64,000 nucleotides of DNA from assembly GCA_900465665.1 (NCBI GenBank), contig UBJO01000069.1, positions 1-64,000 of the forward strand. The letters run 5' to 3'. The notes under the pieces are model-generated. The model had not been told where the DNA came from. It ran no database searches and was given only the letters and a program-made list of their open reading frames with translations. The DNA comes from Hyphomicrobiales bacterium. Its GTDB lineage: Bacteria; Pseudomonadota; Alphaproteobacteria; Rhizobiales; Rhizobiaceae. Shown piece after piece: positions 51,857 through 60,841 of this stretch. The first letter of the stretch is position 1; each line of letters begins with the position of its first letter. The position numbers were made by a program, and so were the translations under genes.

Positions 51857-53242
51857 ATGTCTACACTGACGATCAGCCTCGAGAAGGTCGATTTCCTGCC
51901 ACCGACGCGGGTCACCGACGACACCAGCGTGCTGACACTGAAGAACCTGGTGTTCGAGCCGTTATTGAAATGGCAGGATGGACAGGTGCTGCCGGCGCTG
52001 TTTTCCAATTGGACGCATAGTGCAGACGGTCGCGAATGGCGGTTTGTAATCCGCGAGGGCGCGACGTTTCACGATGGAAAGCTCTGCGTGGCCGGGGACG
52101 TCATCGCATTCATCGACGGCATTCTCGAAGCCGTCGATACGTTTGGGATGAAGTGGTCCTATGCGCGCTATCTGGCCGATGCGAAGATCACCGCCGAAAA
52201 CGACGCTACGGTCGTCGTTCGCAATCCTGACGCTTTTGCCGATATTCTCGACATATTCTCCGAATTCTACATCTGTCGCTTGGCGACCGATGGTCAGCCG
52301 ATCCTCGGGACAGGGCCTTTCCGCGTGCGCTCGTTCGAGCCCAGGGCAAGAGCCGTGCTTGAGCGCGTCGCCGCACATGCCGAGCCGCGGGAGATCGTCG
52401 CCATCGCAGAGCCCTCCGCCGACAAACGCTTCGCCCTGCTGACATCGGGTGCGGTCGATGCGGCGCTCAACCTTGAGCGTGTCGGGGGGCATCTCGTAAT
52501 GGACGATCGTTTTCAGTGGGGCAAGGCGGTTAATACGCTGTCGGTGATGTTCTATCTCAATTGCCAAGAGGGCGTCTTCCGCTCGCCCGAGGCAAGGCTC
52601 GCGGCCAATCTCGCGGTCGACACCGCCCGCATCGCAGACGAGATTTTCCACGGCCTCGCCGTGCCGTCGTCGAGCATCGTCAGTCCCTATCATCTCGGCA
52701 TGGCGAGCGCCGGCCTGTCGCCGATCCCCTACGATCCTGAGCGCGCGCGGGTGCTGCTCAATCAGGTCGAGGAAAGCAAACGCATCACGCTACGCACGCC
52801 GACCTTCATGCCCGAGCGCGCGCCCGAGGTCAGCCGGTTGGTGGCGACGTCGCTTGAGGCCGTCGGTTTTGAGGTGGAAATAGAGATCGAGATCGACCGG
52901 CCGGAATATGCACGCCAGATCGGCCGCAAGGAGATGGGCGATCTGGCAATCTTCGATTCCTCGCCGCACAGCACCTATCGCATCCTCAACGACAAGATCT
53001 CCAGCGTCACCAAAGCCGTGTGGTGGCAGGGCTATGACGACCCCGAGGCGCAGCGCCTGATTGCGGTCGCCAATGCCGCCGTCGAGCCCGCGATGCGCGA
53101 GGCTGCCTATGCTGCGTGCCTGACTTATCTCAACGCCAATCCGCCCTGGCTCTACCTGGTGCATCCGGTCGACGTCTTCGCCGCGCGCAAGGAAATTGCC
53201 GGGTTATTCATCGATCACAAGGGCACCTTGAGGATCGCCTGA
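51857..53242 (+). CDS. Second family-5 binding protein-like protein, without signal peptide
   Basis: A 461-residue protein of the extracellular solute-binding family 5 fold: VFEPLLKWQDGQVLPALFSN, HSADGREWRFVIREGATFHD, GTGPFRVRSFEP, and LAANLAVDTARIADEIFHGL. From the best start (ATG at 51857) it begins directly with MSTLTISLEKVDFLPP, so it has neither signal peptide nor lipobox, and the first strand region is shorter than in the protein at 48341. It may be a cytoplasmic receptor, or a periplasmic protein whose signal has been lost. The open frame upstream overlaps the permease gene and does not encode a signal peptide. Confidence 0.8.
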   Translation: MSTLTISLEKVDFLPPTRVTDDTSVLTLKNLVFEPLLKWQDGQVLPALFSNWTHSADGREWRFVIREGATFHDGKLCVAGDVIAFIDGILEAVDTFGMKWSYARYLADAKITAENDATVVVRNPDAFADILDIFSEFYICRLATDGQPILGTGPFRVRSFEPRARAVLERVAAHAEPREIVAIAEPSADKRFALLTSGAVDAALNLERVGGHLVMDDRFQWGKAVNTLSVMFYLNCQEGVFRSPEARLAANLAVDTARIADEIFHGLAVPSSSIVSPYHLGMASAGLSPIPYDPERARVLLNQVEESKRITLRTPTFMPERAPEVSRLVATSLEAVGFEVEIEIEIDRPEYARQIGRKEMGDLAIFDSSPHSTYRILNDKISSVTKAVWWQGYDDPEAQRLIAVANAAVEPAMREAAYAACLTYLNANPPWLYLVHPVDVFAARKEIAGLFIDHKGTLRIA

Positions 53243-53259
53243 GCCAGTAAGGACAGACC

Positions 53260-53643
53260 ATGAAAAACGATTATTCGATCACCTTCTTCTATTATGACGA
53301 CATTCATGCCGTTGTCCCGTTCTACGAACAGACCCTCGGCTTCGAACTTGTCCTCGATCAGGGCCTGGCACGCATTTATCGCATCGCCGAGAACTGCTAT
53401 TTCGGTATTGTCGACGGCAATCGCGGCCACCTGAAGCACCAGGAAAAGAGCGCAGTGCTGCTGACGATCGTCTCGCAGGATGTCGAGGGATGGCATGCGC
53501 GTCTCAAGAAAATAGGAGTTACCGGGCAATCCGAGATGCTGCGTGGCCGCTTCTGCGAACATTTTTTCTTCGAGGATCCCGCCGGCTATGCGATCGAAAT
53601 CCAGCGTTTCCATAATCCCGAAGTCGCGAAGCTGTTTCAATGA
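53260..53643 (+). CDS. VOC (glyoxalase/bleomycin-resistance fold) protein
   Basis: A 127-residue vicinal-oxygen-chelate protein made of two beta-alpha-beta-beta-beta units: ITFFYYDDIHAVVPFYEQTL and LGFELVLDQGLARIYRIAEN, then HFFFEDPAGYAIEIQRFHNP with the metal-type Glu. VOC enzymes act as lyases, isomerases, dioxygenases or binding proteins. A GGACA ribosome site precedes the ATG. Its stop overlaps the start of the fusion gene (ATGA), so the two products are made together. Confidence 0.88.
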   Translation: MKNDYSITFFYYDDIHAVVPFYEQTLGFELVLDQGLARIYRIAENCYFGIVDGNRGHLKHQEKSAVLLTIVSQDVEGWHARLKKIGVTGQSEMLRGRFCEHFFFEDPAGYAIEIQRFHNPEVAKLFQ

Positions 53644-55706
53644 CAACCTCGAAAGAAACGCCGTTCGGCCCCGTGTTTGACGCTATCTTCGCGGAGGCGA
53701 AAGCGTTTGCCCAAGCGCCGCTACTCGGCTTGCCTGATGGCTCGGTGGCCGACCTCGCATCGGGCTATATCCCACTGTTGGTCAATTTCACTTTCGAAGA
53801 CAAAGCCGCCAAGGGGCTGCGCAAGCTCAAGGATCAGGCCGAACCCGAGCCGGCTGTCTATTTCACGGCGCTGGAGATGGTTCGCGACAATCCGGCGATC
53901 ATACTGGTCGGCGAGACCGGAAGCGGCAAGACGAGTTTCGCCCGCCACCTCGCTTCCCGGTTGGCCACGGGCGCCTCGGCCATGCTGCCGCAGGCGGTGG
54001 CGCGCAACGATCTGGGCGCGGTGCACGAGGAGCACTGGGACCTTGAGAATATCGCTCCTGTCTACATGACTGTCACCGGTCCACAGACATTCGAGGATCT
54101 ACTTGAGCAGACCGGCGCGCGAGCGGTGTTCGACGATTTGACGCTGGCCGATGCTGATATCACCATTCTAATCATTCTCGATGCGATCGAGGCCGCCGTC
54201 GATCGAGGCCCGCATCTGCTTGCCGAGGCGCTGGCGTTTCAAAAAGCGCATGCGCGGGTGCGGCTGTTGGCGCTCGGCGAGATCTCCACCGTCAAGAGCT
54301 GGCCACTGCCGGCCGATTGCGTCCGATATGACCTGTTGCCGCTTCTGAAGTCGCAACGCGTCGAAGCCGCTGCGCGGCTGGCGGGTCTCGATCTCGCCCG
54401 CTCGAACGTGGCGCTTGGTTCGGCTGCCGGCAATCCCGCGCAGTTCGCCATGGCGATGTCTGCAGGCGATGCCGGCGAGACCGCCGAAGCCATCACCGAC
54501 CGCTGGGTGGCACGGATCGCCGGCGACGACAAGACGATGGGTGTCCTCTGCGGCCTTGCCTTCGATGCGCTCAGTGGAAAGAGTGACGATCCCGCGCTGT
54601 TTCCCGTCACCCGCGTGCGCCAGTTATTGGCGGCGCGCCATCTGTCGTCAGAACCAGCCCATAAGGCGGTGCTGCCGTTCCGGGCGTTTCCGGCTCTCTG
54701 GGCGCCGGTCCTGCGAGGGCTTTCCAATCGCCTTTCCGGCACGCAGGCAGCCGACCGGCTTATCGAAGCGCTGCTTGGCGGTGAAGGCGACAACATGCTG
54801 CGCGGGGCGCTGCTTGCCGCCGACCTCGTGACTGAAACCAGCCCGCTTCGCGAACGCATCGCCGCGCATCTGCTCGCCATTATCACCAACGGCGCGCTTT
54901 CGGCCGCGCAACGCGAGCAAGCAGCCCGCACGCTGTCGCGCTGGGGAGACCCACGCGACCTGCAGGCACTTGTCGATGTTCCCGCCGGTACCTTCATGTT
55001 CGGATCAGATACGCATCCGAATTCGGCGCCGCCGCATGCGGTGACAGTCGGCGCGTTCAAGATCGGTATCTACCCCGTCACGAACCGCGACTATCGAGCT
55101 TTCGTGGAAGAAACCAACCGCCTTTGGCGCAGTCCCGATGGTCTCGCGGAAGATCGCCGCACTACGCCTGCGACGGATCTGACTTGGCGCGATGCGCGCG
55201 CCTATTGTGACTGGCTAACTGGACGTTGGCGTGCGCAGGGCCGCATCTCGGCAGATGAAATCGTGCGTCTGCCAACGGAGCCGGAATGGGAGCGCGCGGC
55301 GCGCGGCGACCAGCCCGATAAGGGCGCCGACATGGTCATCTATCCCTGGGGTACCGAATGGCGGGAAGACGCGTCCAATTCCGAGGAAGCGGGGTTCAAC
55401 ACCACCTGTGCCGTCGGCCTTTTTCCCAAGGGCAAGTCGCCATATGGCTGCTATGACATGGCCGGCCAAGTATGGGAGTGGGCTACAACGCTCTGGGGCG
55501 AGGACATGGCAACGCCGCATTACAAGTATCCCTACGCCGACGACGGCCGCGAGGAACCGGATGCAGGGCCATCCATTCGCCGTGTGCTGCGCGGCGGTTG
55601 TTTCTCCAGCGGCAAGCTCAAGGCCTGCTGCACCTACCGTGGGAGCCTGGAGCCGGACGGTTTCTGGCGGGGGAATGGCTTCAGGATCGTGGTCGCACGA
55701 GCCTGA
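53640..55706 (+). CDS. P-loop NTPase fused to a formylglycine-generating-enzyme (SUMF1)-like domain
   Basis: A 688-residue protein. Residues about 80-260 form a P-loop domain: Walker A GETGSGKT at 91-98 and a Walker B candidate ITILIILDAIE with Asp 181; residues 260-440 are helical, possibly repeats. Residues 446-686 are a SUMF1/EgtB-type domain: VPAGTFMFGSD, IGIYPVTNRDYRAFV, RLPTEPEWERAARG, YPWGTEW, DMAGQVWEW and RGGCFSSGKLKACCTYRGS with GNGFRIVVA at the end. Of the two copper-binding Cys of true formylglycine enzymes only one seems aligned (663), so the activity may differ. NTPase-SUMF1 fusions occur in signalling and conflict proteins. Here it is the last gene of the transporter operon. 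Confidence 0.85.
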   Translation: MTTSKETPFGPVFDAIFAEAKAFAQAPLLGLPDGSVADLASGYIPLLVNFTFEDKAAKGLRKLKDQAEPEPAVYFTALEMVRDNPAIILVGETGSGKTSFARHLASRLATGASAMLPQAVARNDLGAVHEEHWDLENIAPVYMTVTGPQTFEDLLEQTGARAVFDDLTLADADITILIILDAIEAAVDRGPHLLAEALAFQKAHARVRLLALGEISTVKSWPLPADCVRYDLLPLLKSQRVEAAARLAGLDLARSNVALGSAAGNPAQFAMAMSAGDAGETAEAITDRWVARIAGDDKTMGVLCGLAFDALSGKSDDPALFPVTRVRQLLAARHLSSEPAHKAVLPFRAFPALWAPVLRGLSNRLSGTQAADRLIEALLGGEGDNMLRGALLAADLVTETSPLRERIAAHLLAIITNGALSAAQREQAARTLSRWGDPRDLQALVDVPAGTFMFGSDTHPNSAPPHAVTVGAFKIGIYPVTNRDYRAFVEETNRLWRSPDGLAEDRRTTPATDLTWRDARAYCDWLTGRWRAQGRISADEIVRLPTEPEWERAARGDQPDKGADMVIYPWGTEWREDASNSEEAGFNTTCAVGLFPKGKSPYGCYDMAGQVWEWATTLWGEDMATPHYKYPYADDGREEPDAGPSIRRVLRGGCFSSGKLKACCTYRGSLEPDGFWRGNGFRIVVARA

Positions 55707-56153
55707 GGTTAAGGGGCCAGAATGCCCATAGCACTTCCTCACGAGCTCCGTGCGGCTGCAGCCTATGCGCTGGACGAGCTCGAGGGCGCAGCCACAAGGC
55801 GCTAGCACTCAAAGTGCCACGGCGAGCTTTAGTCCGCGCCGTGGCCCGAGCCGGTACGCAAGTAGGTGCACAGCTTTGCTGACGCCAGCCTGGCCTGGAT
55901 CGCCGACGGCTTGCCGATGGTGGTCCGGCAGGCGACAACGCGAGCGAAGCAGGGGAGGGCAATCTTTGCTGCCGTTGCGGGAGCCTAGCGTCTTGCCCGC
56001 AGCCGCTTTGATATGTCGCTCTCCAACGCAATGACCGCCAGTTTTCGCGCCGCAGGTCTCATACCCAGTTGAAGGCTGCCGTGCATCTGGAAATCGTGCG
56101 AATGAATCGACTTAGGAAATTGCCATACAAACCAAAAAAGTGCAGCGCACGCC
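55707..56153 (+). other. Stretch after the operon, no supported gene
   Basis: About 450 bases. A 27-codon frame starting at the ATG at 55721 (MPIALPHELRAAAAYALDEL) lies right after the fusion gene but ends quickly and may be the start of a truncated gene. The rest shows only shadow frames. Confidence 0.35.
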
Positions 56154-56837
56154 TTACCTCTTCGGCGCGGCTTTTGGTTTTGGTTGATAAAGACGCCGTC
56201 TAACGTTCGAGCGCAGAGCATTGCGCAGATCCCTGTCCACCAGCGACAAGTCGAACCATTCGGGATCAAAATACCCACCGCACCAGCGCATCGTTTCTGC
56301 ATATTCGGGGTCTTCCTGATCGGTGATGAGCGTCAGGAACCCTTCATAACCTGACACGCCACCAACATCTTCCGGCGGTCGCGCCCTTTCGCCGGCGATG
56401 CAGCTTCCTTGTTTCGGCGAAGACGCGAGCGTCAAGAACTCCTCGACCGCGACGGTGTGCCGCCAGCCATCCCCGAAATCATAGTGATAGCTGAAGACAG
56501 ATCCTTGTTCGAAGTCCTGCAAGCGAACCTCTGTCTGATCGAAGACGCGAGGATCGTCGTCGGCCGCATCCTCTGTAAGGACCTCGACATCACCATAGCG
56601 CAGACCGCCAATTAGAAACTCGTAGAGGTGATAGTTCCACCAGTTGAAGGCAGCCTGAATTCCGAGATGTAGATGTTCCAGGTTCCAATGTATCGGCAAA
56701 ATTAGCCGACGCCAGACTTGCGGCTGGATGCCGTCGATAGAAACTCTGATCTGCACGGCGTTTGCGGGCGTGAACATGGCAGGAATGAACATGGTCGGAA
56801 GGGGATCGTCAAGAAGGCCGCTCGTCGTTTTTTGCAT
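56154..56837 (-). CDS. Plasmid pRiA4b ORF-3 family protein
   Basis: A protein of about 227 residues with the PRiA4_ORF3 domain: VQIRVSIDGIQPQVWRRLIL, the HLHLGIQAAFNWWNYHLYEF stretch, FSYHYDFGDGWRHTVAVEEF and GGYFDPEWFDL. The family was named from a Rhizobium rhizogenes plasmid and is often carried by plasmids and IS1096-type elements; its function is unknown. The frame is open to 57173, but the conserved part begins near 56777; I take the ATG at 56837, while 56883 or 56792 are also possible. Confidence 0.85.
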   Translation of the reverse strand: MQKTTSGLLDDPLPTMFIPAMFTPANAVQIRVSIDGIQPQVWRRLILPIHWNLEHLHLGIQAAFNWWNYHLYEFLIGGLRYGDVEVLTEDAADDDPRVFDQTEVRLQDFEQGSVFSYHYDFGDGWRHTVAVEEFLTLASSPKQGSCIAGERARPPEDVGGVSGYEGFLTLITDQEDPEYAETMRWCGGYFDPEWFDLSLVDRDLRNALRSNVRRRLYQPKPKAAPKR

Positions 56838-57394
56838 CGGCAAGCTCGAGACAGCAGCCTGTCGACTTGTGCAGCCGTTCATGCTCACTGTCTCTGATAT
56901 GAGCCCGAATGGAGCACCGGCACGGATGAAAGCACGGCCGATATGGTGTCGAAGGTTTGCATCGAAATTCCTACGCCGGAATGATAAGATATTCGAAGTT
57001 CGGACCCGACGACCCGGCCCTGCTGTTAAAAAAATTGTGGCCGGCATCGAGCACCGATGGCGATGACCGTGGGATCTGTGACGAATGCCTAGCGGCCTGA
57101 CCTCCAGCCGAGAAGCACATCTGTTGTATGGCAAGGCGTTTGGCGGAACAGACGTCGCCAGTTCAACTGCCATCGATAAGCTGGACGGCGCTCGATAGTG
57201 AAGCGATGCGAAATCTCATACGCCAAGGTGATCGAGTTCATTGTCTCCTTCGAGCCGAATGCGTGGACAGCTGCGGCTGCATCATAACGGACCAAATATA
57301 ACTGGAAGGACTATATTGCATTGCAACATTTGCATGGCTGCATTGCGATCTAAACGCTGGCGATCGGGGCAGCCTCTGGTATGTTTAATCCATC

Positions 57395-57546
57395 GAAGCA
57401 ATGCACCTCCTCCCGCAGAGCTTCGTGTTTCAGGCGACCCACTTCTCCTCCCAGGGTTGCCTGACCGAACAGCGGCACTCCTCCTCCCAGCCGTTGTTCA
57501 ATTCTTTCGAAAGCCTGCCGCACCTCCTCCCGCGGCAGGCTTTTTT
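57395..57546 (+). ncRNA. Four-hairpin small RNA with anti-Shine-Dalgarno loops (alpha-r14/NfeR1-like)
   Basis: Four consecutive stem-loops each show a CU-rich loop of type CCUCCUCCC. Hairpin 1: GAAGC/GCTTC (57395-57399/57420-57424) plus TGC/GCA, loop 57405-57414. Hairpin 2: CAGGCGACCC (57431-57440) with GGGTTGCCTG (57454-57463). Hairpin 3: AACAGCGGC (57468-57476) with GCCGTTGTT (57490-57498). Hairpin 4: GCCTGCCGC (57513-57521) with GCGGCAGGC (57532-57540), followed by TTTTTT (57541-57546), a factor-independent terminator. The loops can pair with ribosome sites of mRNAs. The layout is that of the rhizobial alpha-r14 (NfeR1) family; the strand follows from the terminator. The 5' end is estimated. 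Confidence 0.8.
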
Positions 57547-57609
57547 GTTTCTTGCACGTTCACATTCTCAGACCAGGCGTCAAAGCTGACTGCCTCGTCG
57601 AGCCGCCTC

Positions 57610-58277
57610 CTAGCGGCTTCCGGATACAGCAGAGATGCTATGCGCGGCTTGGTAGATCGCGAAAGCATCTTCGAATCTCACCTCTCGGGGATTGTTCACC
57701 AGCAAGCGCTGCTGCTTCATTGCGTCTGTGGCCAAAGTGCCGAGTTTATCTTCCGCAACGCCAACCTCTGACAGCTTGGTGGGAAGGCCAAGCTGTTGAC
57801 ACAGTGCTGCAAGCCGATTGATCATTTCATCGGCGCGATCCGTGGAAGACGACATCGCCATGTCTGCGAAGAGGCAGGGTGCCAATTCCGCATATTCCTT
57901 GCCGCAATAGGGGAGGTTGAAGCGCATGACCTCCGTGAGGACCAAGGCGTTTGAAAGACCGTGCGGAATGCCGTAATGGCCACCGAGCGGATACGCAAGG
58001 GCATGGACCGCGGCGACTGGGGAATTGGCGAACGCCTCGCTCGCGAGAAGGGAGCCGAGCAGCATGGCCCCACGTGCCTCGACGTAGGCGCCGTTGAGAA
58101 CCGCTTGCTTAATATTGCCGCCGAGAAGGCGCAACGCCTCCTTGGCGAGAGCCTTCGAGATTGGATTGGCGTTCCGGCTGCGTGTCGTAAATGCCTCAAT
58201 GGCATGAACCATCGCGTCGATTCCGTCGCAGCCGTGACTGCGGGAGGTAGGCCGATCGTCAGTCGCGGATCGAGAAT
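57610..58277 (-). pseudogene. Iron-containing alcohol dehydrogenase gene, truncated and frameshifted
   Basis: The C-terminal half of a group III Fe-dependent alcohol dehydrogenase/maleylacetate reductase-like protein: IDAMVHAIEAFTTRSRNANP, then the metal His motif HALAYPLGGHYGIPHG and HG.SNALVLTEVMRFN, ending at 57610. Before IDAMVHA the true sequence ILDPRLTIGLPPAVTAAT is in another frame, so one base has been lost near 58217. The N-terminal 150 residues with the nucleotide site are missing and the gene stops abruptly at about 58277, where a different truncated gene begins on the other strand. Confidence 0.8.
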
Positions 58278-58294
58278 GGCGAAATCCGGAATAA

Positions 58295-59047
58295 GCAGGT
58301 TCGAACGTCACTGGCTATGGCACCATCGCTTCCTATCTTGGCCTGCCGGATGCCGGTATCGCCACCTATCGCGACATGCTTGAACGCATCGCCCAGATTG
58401 CCAAGATGACTAAGACACCGATCATCGCCGACGCCGACACAGGCTATGGTGGCTTGCTCAATGTCCGCGAGACGGTTCGCGGCTATGAGCAGGCAGGCGT
58501 CAGCGCCATCCAGCTTGAAGACCAGGAGTTTCCAAAAAAGTGTGGCCATACTCCGGGGCGACGCGTCATTCCAATGCAGGATATGGTCGACAAGATTCGA
58601 GTCGCCGTAGACAGCCGTTCGAGCAGTGACTTTTTGATCATCGCCCGCACGGATGCCCGCACTGCCCACGGACTCGATGATGCAATCCAAAGAGGACAGG
58701 CTTATGCGCAGGCAGGCGCCGATATTGTCTTCGTCGAATCGCCAGAAAGTCGCGTAGAGATCCAAGCGATTGCCGCGGCAATCGACAGACCGCTACTCGC
58801 CAATATGGTCAATGGCGGCCGCACGCCACTGGTTGCGAGGGACGAGCTCGCCGACCTCGGATACTCGCTGGCCATCTATCCGGCGCTTGGCTTTCTTGCT
58901 CACGGCCATGCCGTCCGACAAGCCTATCAAGACTTGCAGGACAATGGCATTACCACCGACGCTATCGATCTCTATCCATTTGAGGAGTTCAACCGTTTGC
59001 TAGGCTTCGAGGACGTATGGGATTTCGAGAAGACGTACGCGCGATAG
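58295..59047 (+). pseudogene. PEP mutase/isocitrate lyase-family gene, 5' end missing
   Basis: The frame begins after TAA (58292) with AGSNVTGYGTIASYLGLPDA, which aligns to about residue 40 of the isocitrate lyase/PEP mutase superfamily, and continues intact: IIADADTGYGGLLNVRETVR, IQLEDQEFPKKCGHTPGRRV (catalytic K-K-C-G-H motif), LIIARTDARTA. It ends normally at 59047. The missing 40 residues should contain the first strand. The KKCGH motif places it with methylisocitrate lyase and oxaloacetate hydrolase-type enzymes. A GTG at 58307 or ATG at 58376 could still start a shortened protein. Confidence 0.75.
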
Positions 59048-59653
59048 GAAAGTCCGCCAAGCGAAGGCATTAATAAGGGCCGCATCGCGTCTCGTTCTGG
59101 ATGAGGCAAGCGTGGGACCTCGGAGGTTTGTTTCAGCACGTTCCGCAACCAGAATTTTCCGCTCCCGCCCGATACGACGGTTGTCGTCCTCCTCGGGTGT
59201 AAGAAGTTTGACCATCGAGCATGCGCGGGGCTCGCCACGTTCCCACGCCATCAAAGCGCGGATCAGCGTTTCGCCGTCGATGCGATCGGTCTTCGCCCGG
59301 CGATGCCGGCGAGGTATGGCAATCGATGCCGCCTCCACAATGTGGCTCTCTATCCAAGGTTCTTTGCTGAGCACTCGACCCAACCAGAAGCCATCAAGCC
59401 CAGCCTCTTGGATTACCACCAGCGGATAAAGCTTGTCTTTACGCCGCGTGGCCTTCTGGCGAAGTGCGGCAAAACACGAGAATAGTCCGGCGGTGTCGCC
59501 TCCAGTGATAGTATGGCGAGACATCTTTTCGCTTCCAGGCGATAAAGCCGTTACGAGCCCTGTCGCTTTGCTCAGTTCCAACGAGACGAAAATTGCGCCA
59601 AGATTGATGGGGGTAGCGGTCTGTACTTGAATTTGATCTGCTGTCATCGGCAT
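59000..59653 (-). pseudogene. IS110-family transposase, 3' truncated
   Basis: From the ATG at 59653 (after GGAGG) the frame shows the N-terminal DEDD domain of an IS110 transposase: LGAIFVSLELSKATGLVTAL, YPLVVIQEAGLDGFWLGRVL, RRAKTDRIDGETLIRALMAW and GEPRACSMVKLLTPEEDDNR. After about residue 170 (VAERAETNLRG) similarity fades and the second, Tnp20 domain is absent. It differs from the IS110 at 13415. It lies directly at the end of the PEP mutase-like remnant. Confidence 0.8.
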
Positions 59654-59857
59654 GATTGGCCTCCAGAGAGTTTTCGAGCGACCTCACTCTGCCACAGTGC
59701 TGGCCGCTGCTCACCCCTGATGGGATCTCAAGACCATTTACCGTGGGCTGAAACACTGCCTCGCCCTTTAATGGGCACCGTGCTCGTGATAAATGCGAGG
59801 AGCCAGGTGCGTGCATCAAGCGGTCTCGGAGTTGCCTCACCGACAACCGGTTTGACT

Positions 59858-60841
59858 TTACCCAAATCGAGAAGCGTGGTTCGTTGGAAAGCTCAAAACC
59901 AATTCGTAGGCCGTGCTCCGTCCGCCAGCCTCGCCTTTTTGCAGGATGCCTTTAGCCATGAGGTCTGCAATGTCGCGAGATGCTGTGTCTTGGGATGCGT
60001 TCGTCAATTTTGCCCACTTGGTCGATGTGAGCTTGCCTTGGAAGTTTCCTTCCAGCAGCCGGTTGAGGACCTTGGCTTGCCGCGGATTGAGATCGCTTGC
60101 AGCATGCGCCTGCCAGAAATCATTTTTCAGCATCACGTTGTCGAGGGTCAGCAGCGCCTCGCCAACAGCATTGCCCAGACGATCGAGGAACCACTCGATC
60201 CAGTTCGTGATGTCAAGGCTATCCTTGCTGGTAATTGATTGCAGAGCTTCATAGTACCCGATGCGGGATCGCTCGATTGCTGCGGACATGGAATAAAGTC
60301 GCTGGGCGCCCCCACCACTGCGTGCGAGCGTCATGTCGGCGATTGCGCGGGTTATGCGTCCGTTTCCATCGCCGAAAGGGTGAATAGCAACGAACCAGAG
60401 ATGTGCGATGGCTGCTTTGACGAGAGGATCCTGTTCGTGCGGCCCGTTGAACCACTCCAGGAACGTGGACATTTCAGCTTCCACCCGCTCTGCGGGTGGA
60501 GCAACATAGTCGACTTTTTCGTGCCCGAATGCGCCGGAAACGATTTCCATACGGCCGCCAGAGTCGTCACGCCAGTCGCCGACCCGAAGCTTATGGCCCC
60601 ATTCGTTGCGACCAGTCGGGAAAAGAGCTCCATGCCATTGGAACAGTCGCTCTGCCGTCAGCGGGTCTGCGCAATTGATCGTGGCATCGAGCGTCATATG
60701 GACGATGCCCTCAACAGAGCGATTTGGAGTGACAAATCCATCGATATCGATGCCGAGCCGCCTGGCAAGCGAGGATCGAACCTGCTGCTCATCCAGCTTC
60801 TCTCCCTCGATCGCTGACGATTTCACAACATCATCTGTCAA
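59858..60841 (-). CDS. Fic-family protein, N-terminally shortened
   Basis: A 327-residue Fic/DOC-fold protein: inhibitory helix motif KSSAIEGEKL near the start, the catalytic loop HPFGDGNGRITRA, and a C-terminal winged helix (TKWAKLTNASQDTASRDIAD). Fic proteins transfer AMP from ATP to target proteins. The frame extends upstream as SALGRVESLGFRTREATFLR until TAG at 60905-60907; normally about 60 more residues (DUF4172) precede it, so the N-terminus is lost. The TTG at 60841 is the assumed start. The SSAIEG motif is retained, so the enzyme is probably autoinhibited. Confidence 0.85.
   Translation of the reverse strand: MTDDVVKSSAIEGEKLDEQQVRSSLARRLGIDIDGFVTPNRSVEGIVHMTLDATINCADPLTAERLFQWHGALFPTGRNEWGHKLRVGDWRDDSGGRMEIVSGAFGHEKVDYVAPPAERVEAEMSTFLEWFNGPHEQDPLVKAAIAHLWFVAIHPFGDGNGRITRAIADMTLARSGGGAQRLYSMSAAIERSRIGYYEALQSITSKDSLDITNWIEWFLDRLGNAVGEALLTLDNVMLKNDFWQAHAASDLNPRQAKVLNRLLEGNFQGKLTSTKWAKLTNASQDTASRDIADLMAKGILQKGEAGGRSTAYELVLSFPTNHASRFG

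Noticed and set aside
57174..57394. Possible promoter of the small RNA (TATGTTTAAT near 57380).
   Set aside because: No convincing -35 element at the right distance; start of transcription left open.
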